DNA of 50,498 nucleotides. It comes from Candidatus Thermoflexus sinensis (GTDB lineage: Bacteria; Chloroflexota; Anaerolineae; Thermoflexales; Thermoflexaceae). The position numbers and the translations under genes are program-made. Numbering within the stretch: position 1 is the first letter of the stretch; the number at the start of each line of letters is the position of its first letter. Under the pieces are notes generated by a model that did no database searches, was not told the DNA's origin, and saw only the letters and a program-made list of their open reading frames with translations. The stretch is taken from the NCBI GenBank assembly GCA_016842045.1, contig JAEVEY010000132.1, positions 1 through 50,498 of the forward strand. Reading direction: 5' to 3'. Shown here one piece after another: positions 14,810 to 23,993 of the stretch.

Positions 14810-17800
14810 TCAAGTCTGCTCGTTTAGCATCCGCTCTGCTTCCTCCAGCCGCAAACCCAGCACCTGGGAGGAGCCATCTGGCCGCATGGTGACGCCATAG
14901 AGGACGTCGGCGGCCTCCACCGTCCCCCGGTTATGCGTGATCAGGATAAACTGCGTTCGCTCGGAGAGCCGGCGGATCATCTCCCGGAAGCGTCCGATAT
15001 TGGCCTCATCCAGAGCCGCATCGGCCTCATCCAGAACCACAAAGGGCGAGGGGCGAACCTTCAGGAGAGCGAAGATCAGAGCAGTGGCCGTCAACGCCTT
15101 CTCCCCTCCGGATAGCATCATCAGGTTCTGAGTCCGCTTCCCCGGCACCCGCACAAAGATCTCCACCCCCGCCTGATCCCAGCTCTCCGCCTCCGTGAGC
15201 GTTAGCCGTGCGTTGCCGCCCCCGAACAGCTCGATGAAGGTCTCTTTGAAGGCGCGGCCCACCGCCCGAAAGGTTTCCATAAAAGCTTGCTGCATCTGCT
15301 GATCCAGAGCTGTGATCGTTTGCTGAAGGGAGGTCGCGGCGGCCTCCAGATCCGCAATCTGAGACGTCAGGAAGGCGTGGCGCTCCTGGAGGGCCGCGTA
15401 TTCCGAAGCCGCCTCCGGGTTGATCGGCCCCAGCCGTCGCAACGCCCGCCGGAGGGACTCCACTTCCGCCTCCAGGGCCTCCAGGGGCTCCATCTCGTTC
15501 ACTTCCACCTCCGGGATCCTCGCCTCCCAATCGATCTCCCCTTCATCCAGATAACGCCATTCCTCCTGAAGGGCCTGCTGGAAAGCGTGGATCTCCCCCT
15601 CCCATCGTACTACCTCCAGCCGGGCGGCGTGGACCTGCTCCTCCAGCGCCTGGCCCGCCTCGCGCAGGGTTTCCACCTGCTTCCAGGCCTCCTCGAACAT
15701 CGACTCCGCCGCCAGAAGGGCGGCCATACCCTGCACGCGTCGGGTCTCCAGTTCCTGCAACTGGGCCATGAGCGCTCGCTGCCGATTCCGCCAGTGCTCC
15801 CGCTCGGCCTCCAACGCGGTGCGTCGCTCATCAGCTTCCTCAACAGACAGCGCCACCTGCTCCGCCTCCACAGCCTGCAGAGCCTCCCGATGTCGGGCGA
15901 GCATTTCCTCAGCCTGACGGCGTTGCTCTTCCAGCAACCGCTCCTCCGCCTCCAGGCGAGCCCGCTCCGCCTCGACGGACTCCAGGCCCAGGCCAGCGAT
16001 CTCCGCATCGATCACCGCCCGGGCTTCCTCCAGCGCCTGTCGCTCCCGCGCCAGCGCATGCTTCCGACGTTCCAGTTCCTGCTGCTCCGCCTCGATCTGC
16101 CCTCGCCGCTGCTCTCCTTCTGCGATCTCCTGCTCCAGCGATTGGAGAGCCACTGCCGCCCTCTGAACGGCTTCCTCAAGCTCTCGGAGCCGACGCCGTA
16201 ACTCCTCCCTTTGGGCCTCCACCGCCTGATAAGTCACTTCCAGAGAAGCCTTCTCCTCCTGCCACTGCTTCCATCGGCGTGAACTTGCTTCCAGGACTTC
16301 TTCGGCACGGCGCAATGCCTCCTGAGCAGCCTGGATTTGCTCCGGGAGCGACCGCCAGACCTGCTCCTGGGTCAGCCACATCACCTCCGGGGCGGCATAT
16401 CGGCCAATCCACAGGACCCCTTCCCCGCCGATCCGCTCCCCATCCCGGGTCAGAATCTGAACCGTCCGCGGCAGCTGATGCCAGAGCGTGGCCGCCTGTT
16501 CCCAGGTTTCCACCAGATAGACGCCCTCCAGACGGCGCTCGAGCCAGGCCTGCAGCCGGGGCTCCCGCGCCCGCAGGATCGCCATCGCCGGACGCGCCGG
16601 GAGGACGGCACGCCGGGCCGGGGGAACGACGATGGAAAGGCGAGCGCGGCCGTGAACCGGACGCAGGCGCTCCACACGCAACGCGCTGAGGATCACCACG
16701 GGCAAGCCGTGGCGGATCAGCGACCGCGCCCGTTCCACAACGGAGCGGTCCTGCACCACCACGGCGTGGAGCAGCGGGCCCAGCAGGGCCGCCGCAGCCG
16801 TCTCCCAGCCCGGTTCGATCTCCAGGAAATCGAGCAGTGAACCCAGCACCCCGGAGAGGCCGGCCGCGAGAAGGGCCCGAAGGTCTTCCTGAAATCCTTC
16901 CCGGGTTTCCTGGCTACGAGCCAGGTTCTCCGCATAAGCCTCCAGATAGGCCTTGTGAGCCCGGGCCTGAGCCACCTGCTCCCGGGCTCGATGGGCTTCC
17001 GCCTCCGCTTCCTCCAGCTGGCGGCTGATCTGAGCCCGCTGCCGTTCCAGGGCTTCCAGGGTCGCCTCCAGGGCCCGCGCCTCCTCGCGAAGCCGCTCCT
17101 GCTCCTGAGCCCGATCCGCCTGTTCCCGAATCCACTTCTCCCGTAGAGCGACCTGCTGAAGCAATCGTTCCTCCAGCTCGCGTCGCAATTCCTGGAGTGT
17201 TAGCTGGCGACGGGCAATGCGAGCCTCCTCCTCCTCCAGGCGATGGAGGGCCTCCTGAACTTCCTCCCTCCGACGGTGCAGCGTCTCATCGCGCATGCGC
17301 TTCGGCGCGTAGAGGGCCTCCAGCGCCTGTCGCTGCTCCTGAATCGTTCGGAGCCGATCCTCCAGCGCCTTCCGCTCGGCCTCCAGCGCCTCCTCCATCG
17401 CCCGGAGTGTGGCCTGCCGGGCCTGGAGGGCTTCCGCCTGGGCCCGGCGAGCCCTCGCCTGTTCGGATAGCGCCTGGAGGGCATCCTCCACCGCCTGAAG
17501 CTGTCGCTGCACGGCGGCGGATTCCTCCTGCAGCTTTGCCCGGGCTGCTTCCTGCTCTGCCAGTGCCGCCTGCTGGCGGCGGATCTCCTCACGCAGCGCC
17601 AGGGCCTGCTGCTCAGCAGCCGTCTGGAGTTCCTGGTGTCGGAGTCGGGCAGCCTCCGCTGCGGCCAGGGCAGCCTGAGCCGCCTCCAGGCCCTGACGCA
17701 GCTGGGCCATCCGGCGGGCGGCCCACTGCCGCCAGCGCGTTTTGAGCTGGGAAAGGAGCTCCTCATACTGGCGCGCACGCTCAGCCTGACGGCGAAGACT

Positions 17801-18415
17801 GTTCAGCCGCGGCGTCATCTCTGCCAGCAGATCCCGGGCCCGCGTCAGGTTCTGCCGGGTGGCCTCCAGACGGCGCAGCGCCTCCTCCCGCTTCATCCGG
17901 TAAAGGGCGATCCCGGCCGCCTCCTCGAACAGCGCCCGGCGCTCCTCCGGCCGCATCCGGAGCACATCATCCACCACCCCCTGTCCGATCACGGTGTAAG
18001 TCCGTCGGGCCAGCGGGGTGGATCCCAGGAGCTCCTGGATGTCGCGCAGGCGAACCCGGTTCCCATTCAGAAGATATTCGCCCTCCCCATCCCGGTAGAC
18101 CCGGCGGGTGAGGGCGACCTCCGTGAATTCCACCGGGAGCTCCCCATCGGAGTTGTCGAAGATCAGGGTGACCTCCGCCATCCCCGCGCGGGGTCGCTGA
18201 TCGCTGCCAGCGAAGATCAGATCCTCGCCCCGGCGGGCTCGAAGGGTGGAGAGGCTTTGCTCCCCCAGGACCCAGCGGATGGCCTCCGCGATATTGCTCT
18301 TACCGCTCCCGTTGGGGCCCACAATCGCGGTCACCGGCCCCGGGAACTCCAGGCGGATCGGATCCGCAAAACTCTTAAAGCCGTGAAGCTCCAGCGCTTT
18401 AAGACGCACAGGCAT
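14810..18415 (-). CDS. smc: Chromosome segregation ATPase SMC
   Basis: Full-length SMC, 1201 residues, the usual size. It forms the ring that compacts and segregates chromosomes, normally with ScpA and ScpB (not encoded here). Walker A GPNGSGKSN is at 33-41, followed by long coiled coils on either side of a hinge at about 505-660 (SGVLGSLLDFLEIEPGWE). The C-terminal head carries the signature LSGGEK at 1101-1106 and Walker B FVVLDEADAALD near 1129. ATG 18415 has GGAG five bases upstream. The coiled coils are rich in Ala, Glu, Arg and Gln, as in other GC-rich genomes. It is the last gene of a minus-strand run of NYN, LCP and smc, with a 320-bp repeat-bearing gap before it, so it is probably transcribed separately. 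Confidence 0.97.
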   Translation of the reverse strand: MPVRLKALELHGFKSFADPIRLEFPGPVTAIVGPNGSGKSNIAEAIRWVLGEQSLSTLRARRGEDLIFAGSDQRPRAGMAEVTLIFDNSDGELPVEFTEVALTRRVYRDGEGEYLLNGNRVRLRDIQELLGSTPLARRTYTVIGQGVVDDVLRMRPEERRALFEEAAGIALYRMKREEALRRLEATRQNLTRARDLLAEMTPRLNSLRRQAERARQYEELLSQLKTRWRQWAARRMAQLRQGLEAAQAALAAAEAARLRHQELQTAAEQQALALREEIRRQQAALAEQEAARAKLQEESAAVQRQLQAVEDALQALSEQARARRAQAEALQARQATLRAMEEALEAERKALEDRLRTIQEQRQALEALYAPKRMRDETLHRRREEVQEALHRLEEEEARIARRQLTLQELRRELEERLLQQVALREKWIREQADRAQEQERLREEARALEATLEALERQRAQISRQLEEAEAEAHRAREQVAQARAHKAYLEAYAENLARSQETREGFQEDLRALLAAGLSGVLGSLLDFLEIEPGWETAAAALLGPLLHAVVVQDRSVVERARSLIRHGLPVVILSALRVERLRPVHGRARLSIVVPPARRAVLPARPAMAILRAREPRLQAWLERRLEGVYLVETWEQAATLWHQLPRTVQILTRDGERIGGEGVLWIGRYAAPEVMWLTQEQVWRSLPEQIQAAQEALRRAEEVLEASSRRWKQWQEEKASLEVTYQAVEAQREELRRRLRELEEAVQRAAVALQSLEQEIAEGEQRRGQIEAEQQELERRKHALARERQALEEARAVIDAEIAGLGLESVEAERARLEAEERLLEEQRRQAEEMLARHREALQAVEAEQVALSVEEADERRTALEAEREHWRNRQRALMAQLQELETRRVQGMAALLAAESMFEEAWKQVETLREAGQALEEQVHAARLEVVRWEGEIHAFQQALQEEWRYLDEGEIDWEARIPEVEVNEMEPLEALEAEVESLRRALRRLGPINPEAASEYAALQERHAFLTSQIADLEAAATSLQQTITALDQQMQQAFMETFRAVGRAFKETFIELFGGGNARLTLTEAESWDQAGVEIFVRVPGKRTQNLMMLSGGEKALTATALIFALLKVRPSPFVVLDEADAALDEANIGRFREMIRRLSERTQFILITHNRGTVEAADVLYGVTMRPDGSSQVLGLRLEEAERMLNEQT

Positions 18416-18467
18416 TCATGCTCCGATAAAAGGTTGGGTGGTTGCTCTATTCATTTGTGCTCGAAGT

Positions 18468-18511
18468 GTAACCATTCAGCCGTTCTCGCGCCACGCAATA
18501 CGGATATGGGC
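18468..18511. repeat. C-family dispersed repeat, copy 1
   Basis: GTAACCATTCAGCCGTTCTC followed 11 bases later by ATACGGATATGGGC. The same words recur at 50384-50428 (GTAACTATTCAGCCGTTCTC, then ATACGGATATAGGC). It lies in the 5' region of smc, so it may carry its promoter or be a mobile repeat. Confidence 0.55.
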
Positions 18512-18575
18512 ATTGCACGGAGGTCTTCTCCCGGGAGCTTGAGGAGGTGCGCAGCGCGGCCCCTATTATTTTTGT

Positions 18576-18666
18576 TCTGTTGCGATCCTGGTAATGCTTG
18601 CTCGGGTTTAGCGTTTGCCCCTCCCCCTTTCCCGCGGCCTAAAGGGCCGCGGGAAAGGGGGATAAA
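18576..18666. repeat. B-family dispersed repeat with hairpin, copy 1
   Basis: GTTGCGATCCTGGTAATGC, TTGCTCGGGTTTAGCGTTTG and then a 17-bp hairpin (18623-18639/18645-18661). The homologous copy at 22345-22427 has the same leading words but a different hairpin sequence that still pairs. Confidence 0.6.
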
Positions 18667-18675
18667 AGCATTTGA

Positions 18676-18712
18676 GGGGCGAGCCCGTTATCGAAGATGA
18701 CAGGCTCGCCCC
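18676..18712 (-). terminator. Possible terminator of the LCP gene
   Basis: 10-bp inverted repeat GGGGCGAGCC/GGCTCGCCCC with a 17-nt loop, 24 bp past the LCP stop on the minus strand. No T-run. Confidence 0.35.
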
Positions 18713-18735
18713 CAGACCCCCAGGGAACCAGGCAG

Positions 18736-20205
18736 TTACCGCACGCAGGGGTTAAAATCAGCGCCCAGCCAGATGCGGTAAGGCGCTTCCGCGCCCGGCT
18801 CCGGAGATACCTCCAGACGAGAGCCCGGAAGCCGAAAAGCCCGCAGGAGCGCCTGGGTGGTTGAAGAAGATCCTGCGGCGCTCATGGCGACCACCCGGGT
18901 GGGCCGCCCATCCGGTATAGCCTCTACCATCCGGACAGCCTCAAAGCCCGCCTCCCGCAGGATCTCCGCCGCCATCTCTCCATAGAGGGGATTCCCGCTG
19001 GCGTTGATGATCTCAACCCGCGCGATGGGCGAAGCCCTCGACGGCAATGGGCCTAACAGAAATCGCTCCAGGTATGAATAAGTCTGTTCCGTCGGCAGAT
19101 AGACAAACAGCTCGCTCTCTGTAGTTGTGGAGATGATCTCGGAGGCCACAACCGGATGCAGCCATCCACGGGCGATGCGGCTTCGATCCAGACGCAGCCC
19201 GATGGAGGCCAGCCAGAGCACCTCATCCAGCCCCAGATCCGTTTGCACCATCTGACGAATCCCGGACCATAATGAGGGGACGCGCAGGAGCCATCCGCCC
19301 TCCCTCAGTCGATCCAGCAATCCCTCCAGCACCTGCTGCTGACGGCGCGAACGGTCGAAATCGCCGGTCGAATGCCGGGATCGCATATACCACAGGGCCT
19401 GCTTGCCATCCAGGTGATATCTGCCCGGCGTGGGCAACGATAGCGTCCCGGTGATCGTCGGGTTGTCGGGATCCGGAAACACATCATACAGCGGACACCG
19501 CACGTTTACATCCACGCCCCCCAGGGTGTCAATGATCGTTCGCATCCCCCCGAAATCCACCAGGGCATAGCCGTGAACCGCAAGCCCCAGATTATAGCGA
19601 AGCGTATCCTGAAGCAGACCATAGCCTCCGCCGGGATAGCGGGCCAGCTCTCCATGGACATAGGCGGTGTTGATCTTATTAAACCCCCAGCCCGGTATAT
19701 AGACCCACAGATCCCGCGGGATGCTGAGCAACCGCACAGAGGGCTCATCGGGATCAATGGAGGCGAGGATGATCGTATCGGTGCGCCCGATCCGCTCCTC
19801 CGGTCGTCGATCGCTCCCCAGCAACAGCAGATTCACCCGCTTGGGCGGAAAGATCAAAAGCGGGCGGGGTTCCGGGATCCCCTCCGGACTTCCCCCAGAG
19901 ACCCCCGGCCGGGGCGTGGGGGTGACCATCCATCGGGCCGGAAAGGCTGGGGTGGGTGTCGATGTGGGCGGCAAAGGGGTGGAAGTGGGCACAGGAGTGG
20001 AAGCCGCCGTTTCGGCAGGTTGCATAGGGGGCGAGGCCTCGGAGGTCTCTATAGTAAGCGCAGGCTTCTCCGCCCCATTGAGCGGATCCGTGGGAGCTTC
20101 CAGTTGCTGATCCGTGATGACTCCATAGCTCATCCAGATTAAACCCTGGACAAGCATCACGAGCCCAATGAGTGCAAGCGCCCTCCCAAACCATCGAGTG
20201 AACAT
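18736..20205 (-). CDS. LytR-CpsA-Psr (LCP) family protein with LytR C-terminal domain
   Basis: 489 residues, membrane-anchored. An N-terminal transmembrane segment (RALALIGLVMLVQGLIWMSYG) precedes a Thr/Pro-rich extracellular linker (TPVPTSTPLPPTSTPTP) to about residue 110. The LCP catalytic domain follows: NLLLLGSDRRPEERIGRTDT, LLSIPRDLWVYIPGWGFNKI, GGVDVNV, and the arginine-rich YMRSRHSTGDFDRSRRQQQV. A LytR_C domain (ARVEIINASGNPLYGE) ends the protein. LCP enzymes transfer lipid-linked glycopolymers to the cell wall; in a presumed Chloroflexota host the acceptor is unclear. ATG 20205 has GAGG eight bases upstream. The NYN gene ends 90 bp upstream on the same strand. Confidence 0.92.
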   Translation of the reverse strand: MFTRWFGRALALIGLVMLVQGLIWMSYGVITDQQLEAPTDPLNGAEKPALTIETSEASPPMQPAETAASTPVPTSTPLPPTSTPTPAFPARWMVTPTPRPGVSGGSPEGIPEPRPLLIFPPKRVNLLLLGSDRRPEERIGRTDTIILASIDPDEPSVRLLSIPRDLWVYIPGWGFNKINTAYVHGELARYPGGGYGLLQDTLRYNLGLAVHGYALVDFGGMRTIIDTLGGVDVNVRCPLYDVFPDPDNPTITGTLSLPTPGRYHLDGKQALWYMRSRHSTGDFDRSRRQQQVLEGLLDRLREGGWLLRVPSLWSGIRQMVQTDLGLDEVLWLASIGLRLDRSRIARGWLHPVVASEIISTTTESELFVYLPTEQTYSYLERFLLGPLPSRASPIARVEIINASGNPLYGEMAAEILREAGFEAVRMVEAIPDGRPTRVVAMSAAGSSSTTQALLRAFRLPGSRLEVSPEPGAEAPYRIWLGADFNPCVR

Positions 20206-20295
20206 TGTGGTTGCCTCGAAGGAAAAGGTTGAAGTCTGGCAAGGATGTAGACGGGCCGAAGGTGCACTCACACGCCTGCTGAGATTCCCCGTCCT

Positions 20296-21990
20296 CTATT
20301 CCACGGAAGTTAGAAGGGTCCCCTGCATCTGTCCACGCAGAAAGATTTCCAGCGCCTCCTTCTGCTCTTCCCCGGCTTCCACTCCCGCCAGCTGCTCTAA
20401 CAGCCATCCGAGGATGGCCGGGTTCAACCGGGCCACCTGAGCGATCCATTCCCGGATCCGCCCCGCGCGGGTGGGATCCGGATCGTGGAAAAGCTCCAGC
20501 AGACGCCGGGCGAAAGGCCCGGAGGTGACCGGAATCTGATTGTCAAAGAAAGCCGACAGCGCGTAATGGAGCATGAAATCCACCAGTCCGCGGAGCTTTT
20601 CCCAGACCGGATCCCCCGGGATCATCAGGGCGATGAAGGCAAAGTAGAAAGGAAGGGATCCTGCGAAGTCCCGGCGGTTATTGAAGAGCTCCCCTGCCCG
20701 CACGGAGCAGTAGCTGGCCGCCCGCCAGCGGATCTCATAGGGTCCGACTCCTGGGGTGTGCATCTCCCACAGATCCAGGGTCATTCGCAAGGCCAGCCGG
20801 AAGCGTTCCAGCGCCATCGGGAAGTTCCGATCCCGCCGGTAGCTCATCCCCTCCTCGAACAACGCCCGCGCATCCCCCAGCGAAGGGGTGATCCCCGAGG
20901 GATAGGTCACCCCAGCCAGATCCGCACGCAGGGCTTCGAACACCGGACCCTGCAACGGATTCTCAGGCAGGATCCAGCGGAAGGTCCCGTTGTCCGCCAC
21001 CAGCAAACCCTCCCGAACCATCCCGCGAAGCATGGATTCCACTTCCATCACGGGAAGCCCAAGAAGGAAAGCCAGCGCCTCCGGCTCCAGCGGCCAGTTC
21101 GCCAGGCCCAGAAAGCGGATCAGTCCGCCCTCCGCCGCCTCGATAAACCGCTTCAGGCCCGGGACCCGCACTCCCTGAATCGGAGTGTAGAACGAGGGCG
21201 GAAGAGGCCCAAAGGAGATCCCGGAGCCCAGGAGCAATAGCCATCCGAGTTCCTGGCGGCCGCCAGCCTCGATCTCCAGACCTTCCCAGTTCGTTCGCTC
21301 CAGCCACCGGGCCAGGGTGAGCTCGGCAACCCCAGCCCGCAGGGTCTCGAAGAGCCGGGTCAATCCCATCCGACGGATCGTGGGCTCCAGCAGCACGAAC
21401 CCCCAATCCTGGAGATAGCGACGGTAACGCTCCACGGTCCCCACGATCTCCGGAGCTGGGGCGGAAATCGAAGGCTCTGGAGCCGATGTGGGGGGCGGTG
21501 GCACGGCTTCCGCTTCCGGCGCGATCAGAGTGTCGTAATAGATAAATTCATCACACAATGCGGGAATCAGATCGCTGGTCGCCCCCTGCACGCCCACGCC
21601 GATCACGAACCGGCCATGTTCCCGGAGGCGAGTGATCAAACTGGAAAAATCGCTATCCCCCGAGATGATCGCGAACATCTGAACCTCCGGCCGGGTGAAC
21701 AGGGTCTCGATCGCATCGATGGCCATGCGGACATCGGCCCGATTGCGGGCAAGCTTGTGGCCATAGGAATAAATCTGAACCAGATCGACCCCGTGCCGGA
21801 GCAGCTCATCCCGATATTTGGTGAAACGGGACCAGTCTGCGTAGGCGCGCTTCAGAACCAGCCGTCCCCGTCGTCCGAGCTCTGTAAACAGGCGATTTAA
21901 ATCCAGGGTGTAATAACGGCTTTCCGCCGCCGTGGCGATGTTTTCGAAATCGATGAAGACCGCCATCTCCGGTCGTTCGCGACGCGCCAT
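20296..21990 (-). CDS. NYN (PIN-like) domain protein, LabA/Limkain type, with C-terminal helical region
   Basis: 564 residues. Residues about 9-160 form a NYN domain: MAVFIDFENIATAAE supplies the first acidic residue, DVRMAIDAIETLF the middle, and FAIISGDSDFSSLITRLREH the metal-binding GDSDF motif. NYN proteins are predicted Mg-dependent RNases; some are involved in RNA processing or regulation. A Pro-rich linker (about 170-190) leads to an uncharacterised all-helical part with winged-helix-like segments and a TPR-like stretch (ARALFEEGMSYRRDRNFPMA). ATG 21990 has AGGAG five bases upstream. The extension beyond NYN is unusually long, and its partner or target is not indicated by the neighbours. 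Confidence 0.85.
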   Translation of the reverse strand: MARRERPEMAVFIDFENIATAAESRYYTLDLNRLFTELGRRGRLVLKRAYADWSRFTKYRDELLRHGVDLVQIYSYGHKLARNRADVRMAIDAIETLFTRPEVQMFAIISGDSDFSSLITRLREHGRFVIGVGVQGATSDLIPALCDEFIYYDTLIAPEAEAVPPPPTSAPEPSISAPAPEIVGTVERYRRYLQDWGFVLLEPTIRRMGLTRLFETLRAGVAELTLARWLERTNWEGLEIEAGGRQELGWLLLLGSGISFGPLPPSFYTPIQGVRVPGLKRFIEAAEGGLIRFLGLANWPLEPEALAFLLGLPVMEVESMLRGMVREGLLVADNGTFRWILPENPLQGPVFEALRADLAGVTYPSGITPSLGDARALFEEGMSYRRDRNFPMALERFRLALRMTLDLWEMHTPGVGPYEIRWRAASYCSVRAGELFNNRRDFAGSLPFYFAFIALMIPGDPVWEKLRGLVDFMLHYALSAFFDNQIPVTSGPFARRLLELFHDPDPTRAGRIREWIAQVARLNPAILGWLLEQLAGVEAGEEQKEALEIFLRGQMQGTLLTSVE

Positions 21991-22529
21991 GGGCACTCCT
22001 GAAGGCATGGGTTTTAATATGTTTACGCGTTGTCCTTTATCCGGAGGAGGTCGAGAGGCTTCTCCCCGCTTTATTTTTCCGGGCTAAGCCGCACGCCAGA
22101 GGCGTTCGGCTTACCCTCCCCGGAGGGGCTCAACCGCATAATTTCGAACAGACAAAGTCGTCCGTTCCCTCTAACCTGTTCCCAAGGATTGGAACCGGGC
22201 AGAGGAGAAGCCTGTCGCGCTATTCATCATAATCCCGATCGCGATGGATTGCTTAAAATCGCACAACCTGCTACTTAACGAATGGGAGCTTTTTGGGGAG
22301 AAGAGGCAGCCCTGGCTGCCTCCTTATGTATGAACCATGCATTGCTCGGTTGCACTCCTGGTGGCGCTTGCTCGGATTTCGCGTTTACCCCTTCCCACAC
22401 TGCGAAACAGCGTGGGAAGAGGGTAAATCAGATCCTCAGCTGGCAACAGAGCAGCTATGCATAAAAAGGGGATAGGCAGGGGCCATTCCCTGTCGCTGCC
22501 TACCCCTATCCTTTGCTGGAGAGGTCGCA
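21991..22529. other. Intergenic region of 539 bp with repeats and hairpins
   Basis: Divergent gap between the NYN and RNase H genes. It holds the near-perfect hairpin TAAGCCGCACGCC/GGCGTTCGGCTTA (22085-22113), the B-family repeat (22345-22427), and an imperfect inverted repeat just before the RNase H gene (about 22465-22513, GATAGGCAG/CTGCCTACCCCTATC). No gene recognised. Confidence 0.5.
22345..22427. repeat. B-family dispersed repeat with hairpin, copy 2
   Basis: CGGTTGCACTCCTGGTGGCG, CTTGCTCGGATTTCGCGTTT and then a hairpin CTTCCCACACTG/CAGCGTGGGAAG around loop CGAAA. Homologous to 18576-18666. Confidence 0.6.
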
Positions 22530-22946
22530 ATGCCGCGATCCTCAACCCCAGATTATGTGATTATCTTCGACGGGGGAAGCCGGGGGAACCCCGGTCCTGG
22601 TTACGGCTCCTACATCCTCCGAACCCGGGATGGGCGCGAGGACCTGCGCCGTCTGAGCTTCGAGGAAGTGATGACCAACAACGAGGCGGAATACCGGACG
22701 CTGATCGCTGCCCTGGACGACCTGATCAGCCGGATCCAGAAAGCCGGGGAGGATCCTTCCCACTTCACCCTGGAGATCCGGGGAGATAGCCGGCTGGTCC
22801 TGTCCCAGCTTCAGGGGATCTTCCGGGTTCGGGCTCCCCACCTGCGTCCTCTCCAGGAGGCTGCCCATGAGCGCCTGAGCCGGTTTCGAAGGGTCCGGCT
22901 GGTCTGGCAACCTCGCAAAGCCTCAGCGTCCGAACTGGGGCACTGA
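22530..22946 (+). CDS. RNase H-like protein
   Basis: 138-residue RNase HI-fold protein of the 'reverse transcriptase-like' branch (short, basic-loop-less). Active-site carboxylates visible are Asp14 (FDGGSRGNPGPG), Glu52 (NNEAEY) and Asp86 (GDSRLV). The fourth, normally Asp in A-D-x-L near the C terminus, is absent: the protein ends PRKASASELGH. Family members degrade the RNA strand of RNA/DNA hybrids or act on related substrates; activity with three carboxylates is uncertain. ATG 22530 has GAGAGG five bases upstream. Confidence 0.85.
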   Translation: MPRSSTPDYVIIFDGGSRGNPGPGYGSYILRTRDGREDLRRLSFEEVMTNNEAEYRTLIAALDDLISRIQKAGEDPSHFTLEIRGDSRLVLSQLQGIFRVRAPHLRPLQEAAHERLSRFRRVRLVWQPRKASASELGH

Positions 22947-23000
22947 GGCACGCCAACCCCTTCTGGTGAAGGAGGCGGGATAGTAGCCGGCCGGGGATTT

Positions 23001-23945
23001 TCACCAACCCTCCAGCGAATCGGACCGGATTCCCGGCCCACCGGGCCCGGAAGGAGCGGGCGGTCGTTCCGCAGCGTCCCCACCCCCCATCGACAATTGG
23101 CCCGGCGACAGGGGGCGCTGGATCGGGATGCGGCGTCCCTTTCTCCCTCGCATTTGGAAACCCCTTATCCCTCTCCCCCCGGCATTGGGGAGAGGGTTAG
23201 TGGGAACCAGCCCCCGCACCGCGAACGCCTGTCCCAGGCCATAGGGCAGAAGGGCGGGAAGTTCCTTCACCTCCTCCCACCCTACTTCGATGGGCCCCCT
23301 AACCCCTCCGGCCGGAAAGCGCACCCAGGCTCGACGGTCCGGGGAGAGCAGCAACCCGCCGGCCTCCGGGGTGACCCGTGCCCGCCCCGGTTGCACGATC
23401 CACACTTCCGCTGTCGCTGTCGCCCGCGCCTCACCGGAGACCGCCTCGAAGGTGACCGGCGATAGCGTATCCGCTGGCCCGACGGCGCGTAAGGCCAGGG
23501 TCAGCGTGACGTTAGCCCCAGCGGTCAGTGTGCCCACCTCTGCGCGCAAGCGCTTCTCTCGCGCGTCGTAGGCCCAGCTGGGCTGGTTGGGAATATCGCG
23601 CACGGCATCCGGCAGAGCGGCGTGAACGGAGACGCCGGTCAGTGTCATCCCGGTGGGGTTATTTAGCCGCACGGTGAGGGTGCTCACCTCGCCCGGCGCG
23701 ACGCCGATCGGCTCAACTCGCACGGTCAAGCCAGGCGTCGGCACCGGTTCGGGAACCGACGGGGTGGGCAGAGGACTGATGAAGGCCGCGACCTGAAGTT
23801 ACGGTATCGGAGTAGGAAGTGGGGAGGTGAAAGTCTGCGATCCGGCCGGAGCTGCCTGGCGAGTGCTGGAAGGAGCCGTCGGCCCCGGCACCAGAGTGGA
23901 CAACAAGGACAATACAAGCAGCAATGAGATTTTTGGGGTAGCGAT
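23001..23945 (-). pseudogene. Decayed gene for an exported surface protein (DUF11-like domain)
   Basis: Reading the minus strand, a signal-peptide-like segment (ISLLLVLSLLSTLVPGPTAP) leads to SPLPTPIP and then an in-frame TAA at 23801-23799. The same frame continues with ISPLPTPSVPEPVPTPGLTV and a beta-rich domain (VAPGEVSTLTVRLNNPTGM), followed by a segment VTPEAGGLLLSPDRRAWVRF. After GLVPTN the sequence runs into a repeat hairpin (23169-23196) and becomes low-complexity, non-homologous residues to a stop at 23001. No proper start codon with a ribosome site remains (TTG 23924 is possible). The parts resemble the opening of large RHS/DUF11-type secreted proteins of Chloroflexota (recollection). 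Premature stop plus lost 3' end indicate a pseudogene. Confidence 0.65.
23169..23196. repeat. Hairpin repeat truncating the surface-protein pseudogene
   Basis: CCCTCTCCCC/GGGGAGAGGG with an 8-nt loop. Homology to a coding sequence stops at its edge. Confidence 0.5.
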
Positions 23946-23993
23946 GTTAGTTGAAACCTTTCTTCACCCTTCTGCGCCTGCTCGTCCGTTTGC

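Noticed and set aside
16279-16840. Long open frames on the plus strand inside smc, and similar ones opposite lon, acnA and serA
   Set aside because: They are antisense frames kept open by high GC and codon bias. They lack ribosome sites and family motifs and lie opposite well-supported genes.
22282-22475. Two overlapping 60-residue frames upstream of the RNase H gene
   Set aside because: They coincide with the B-family repeat and have no ribosome binding site.
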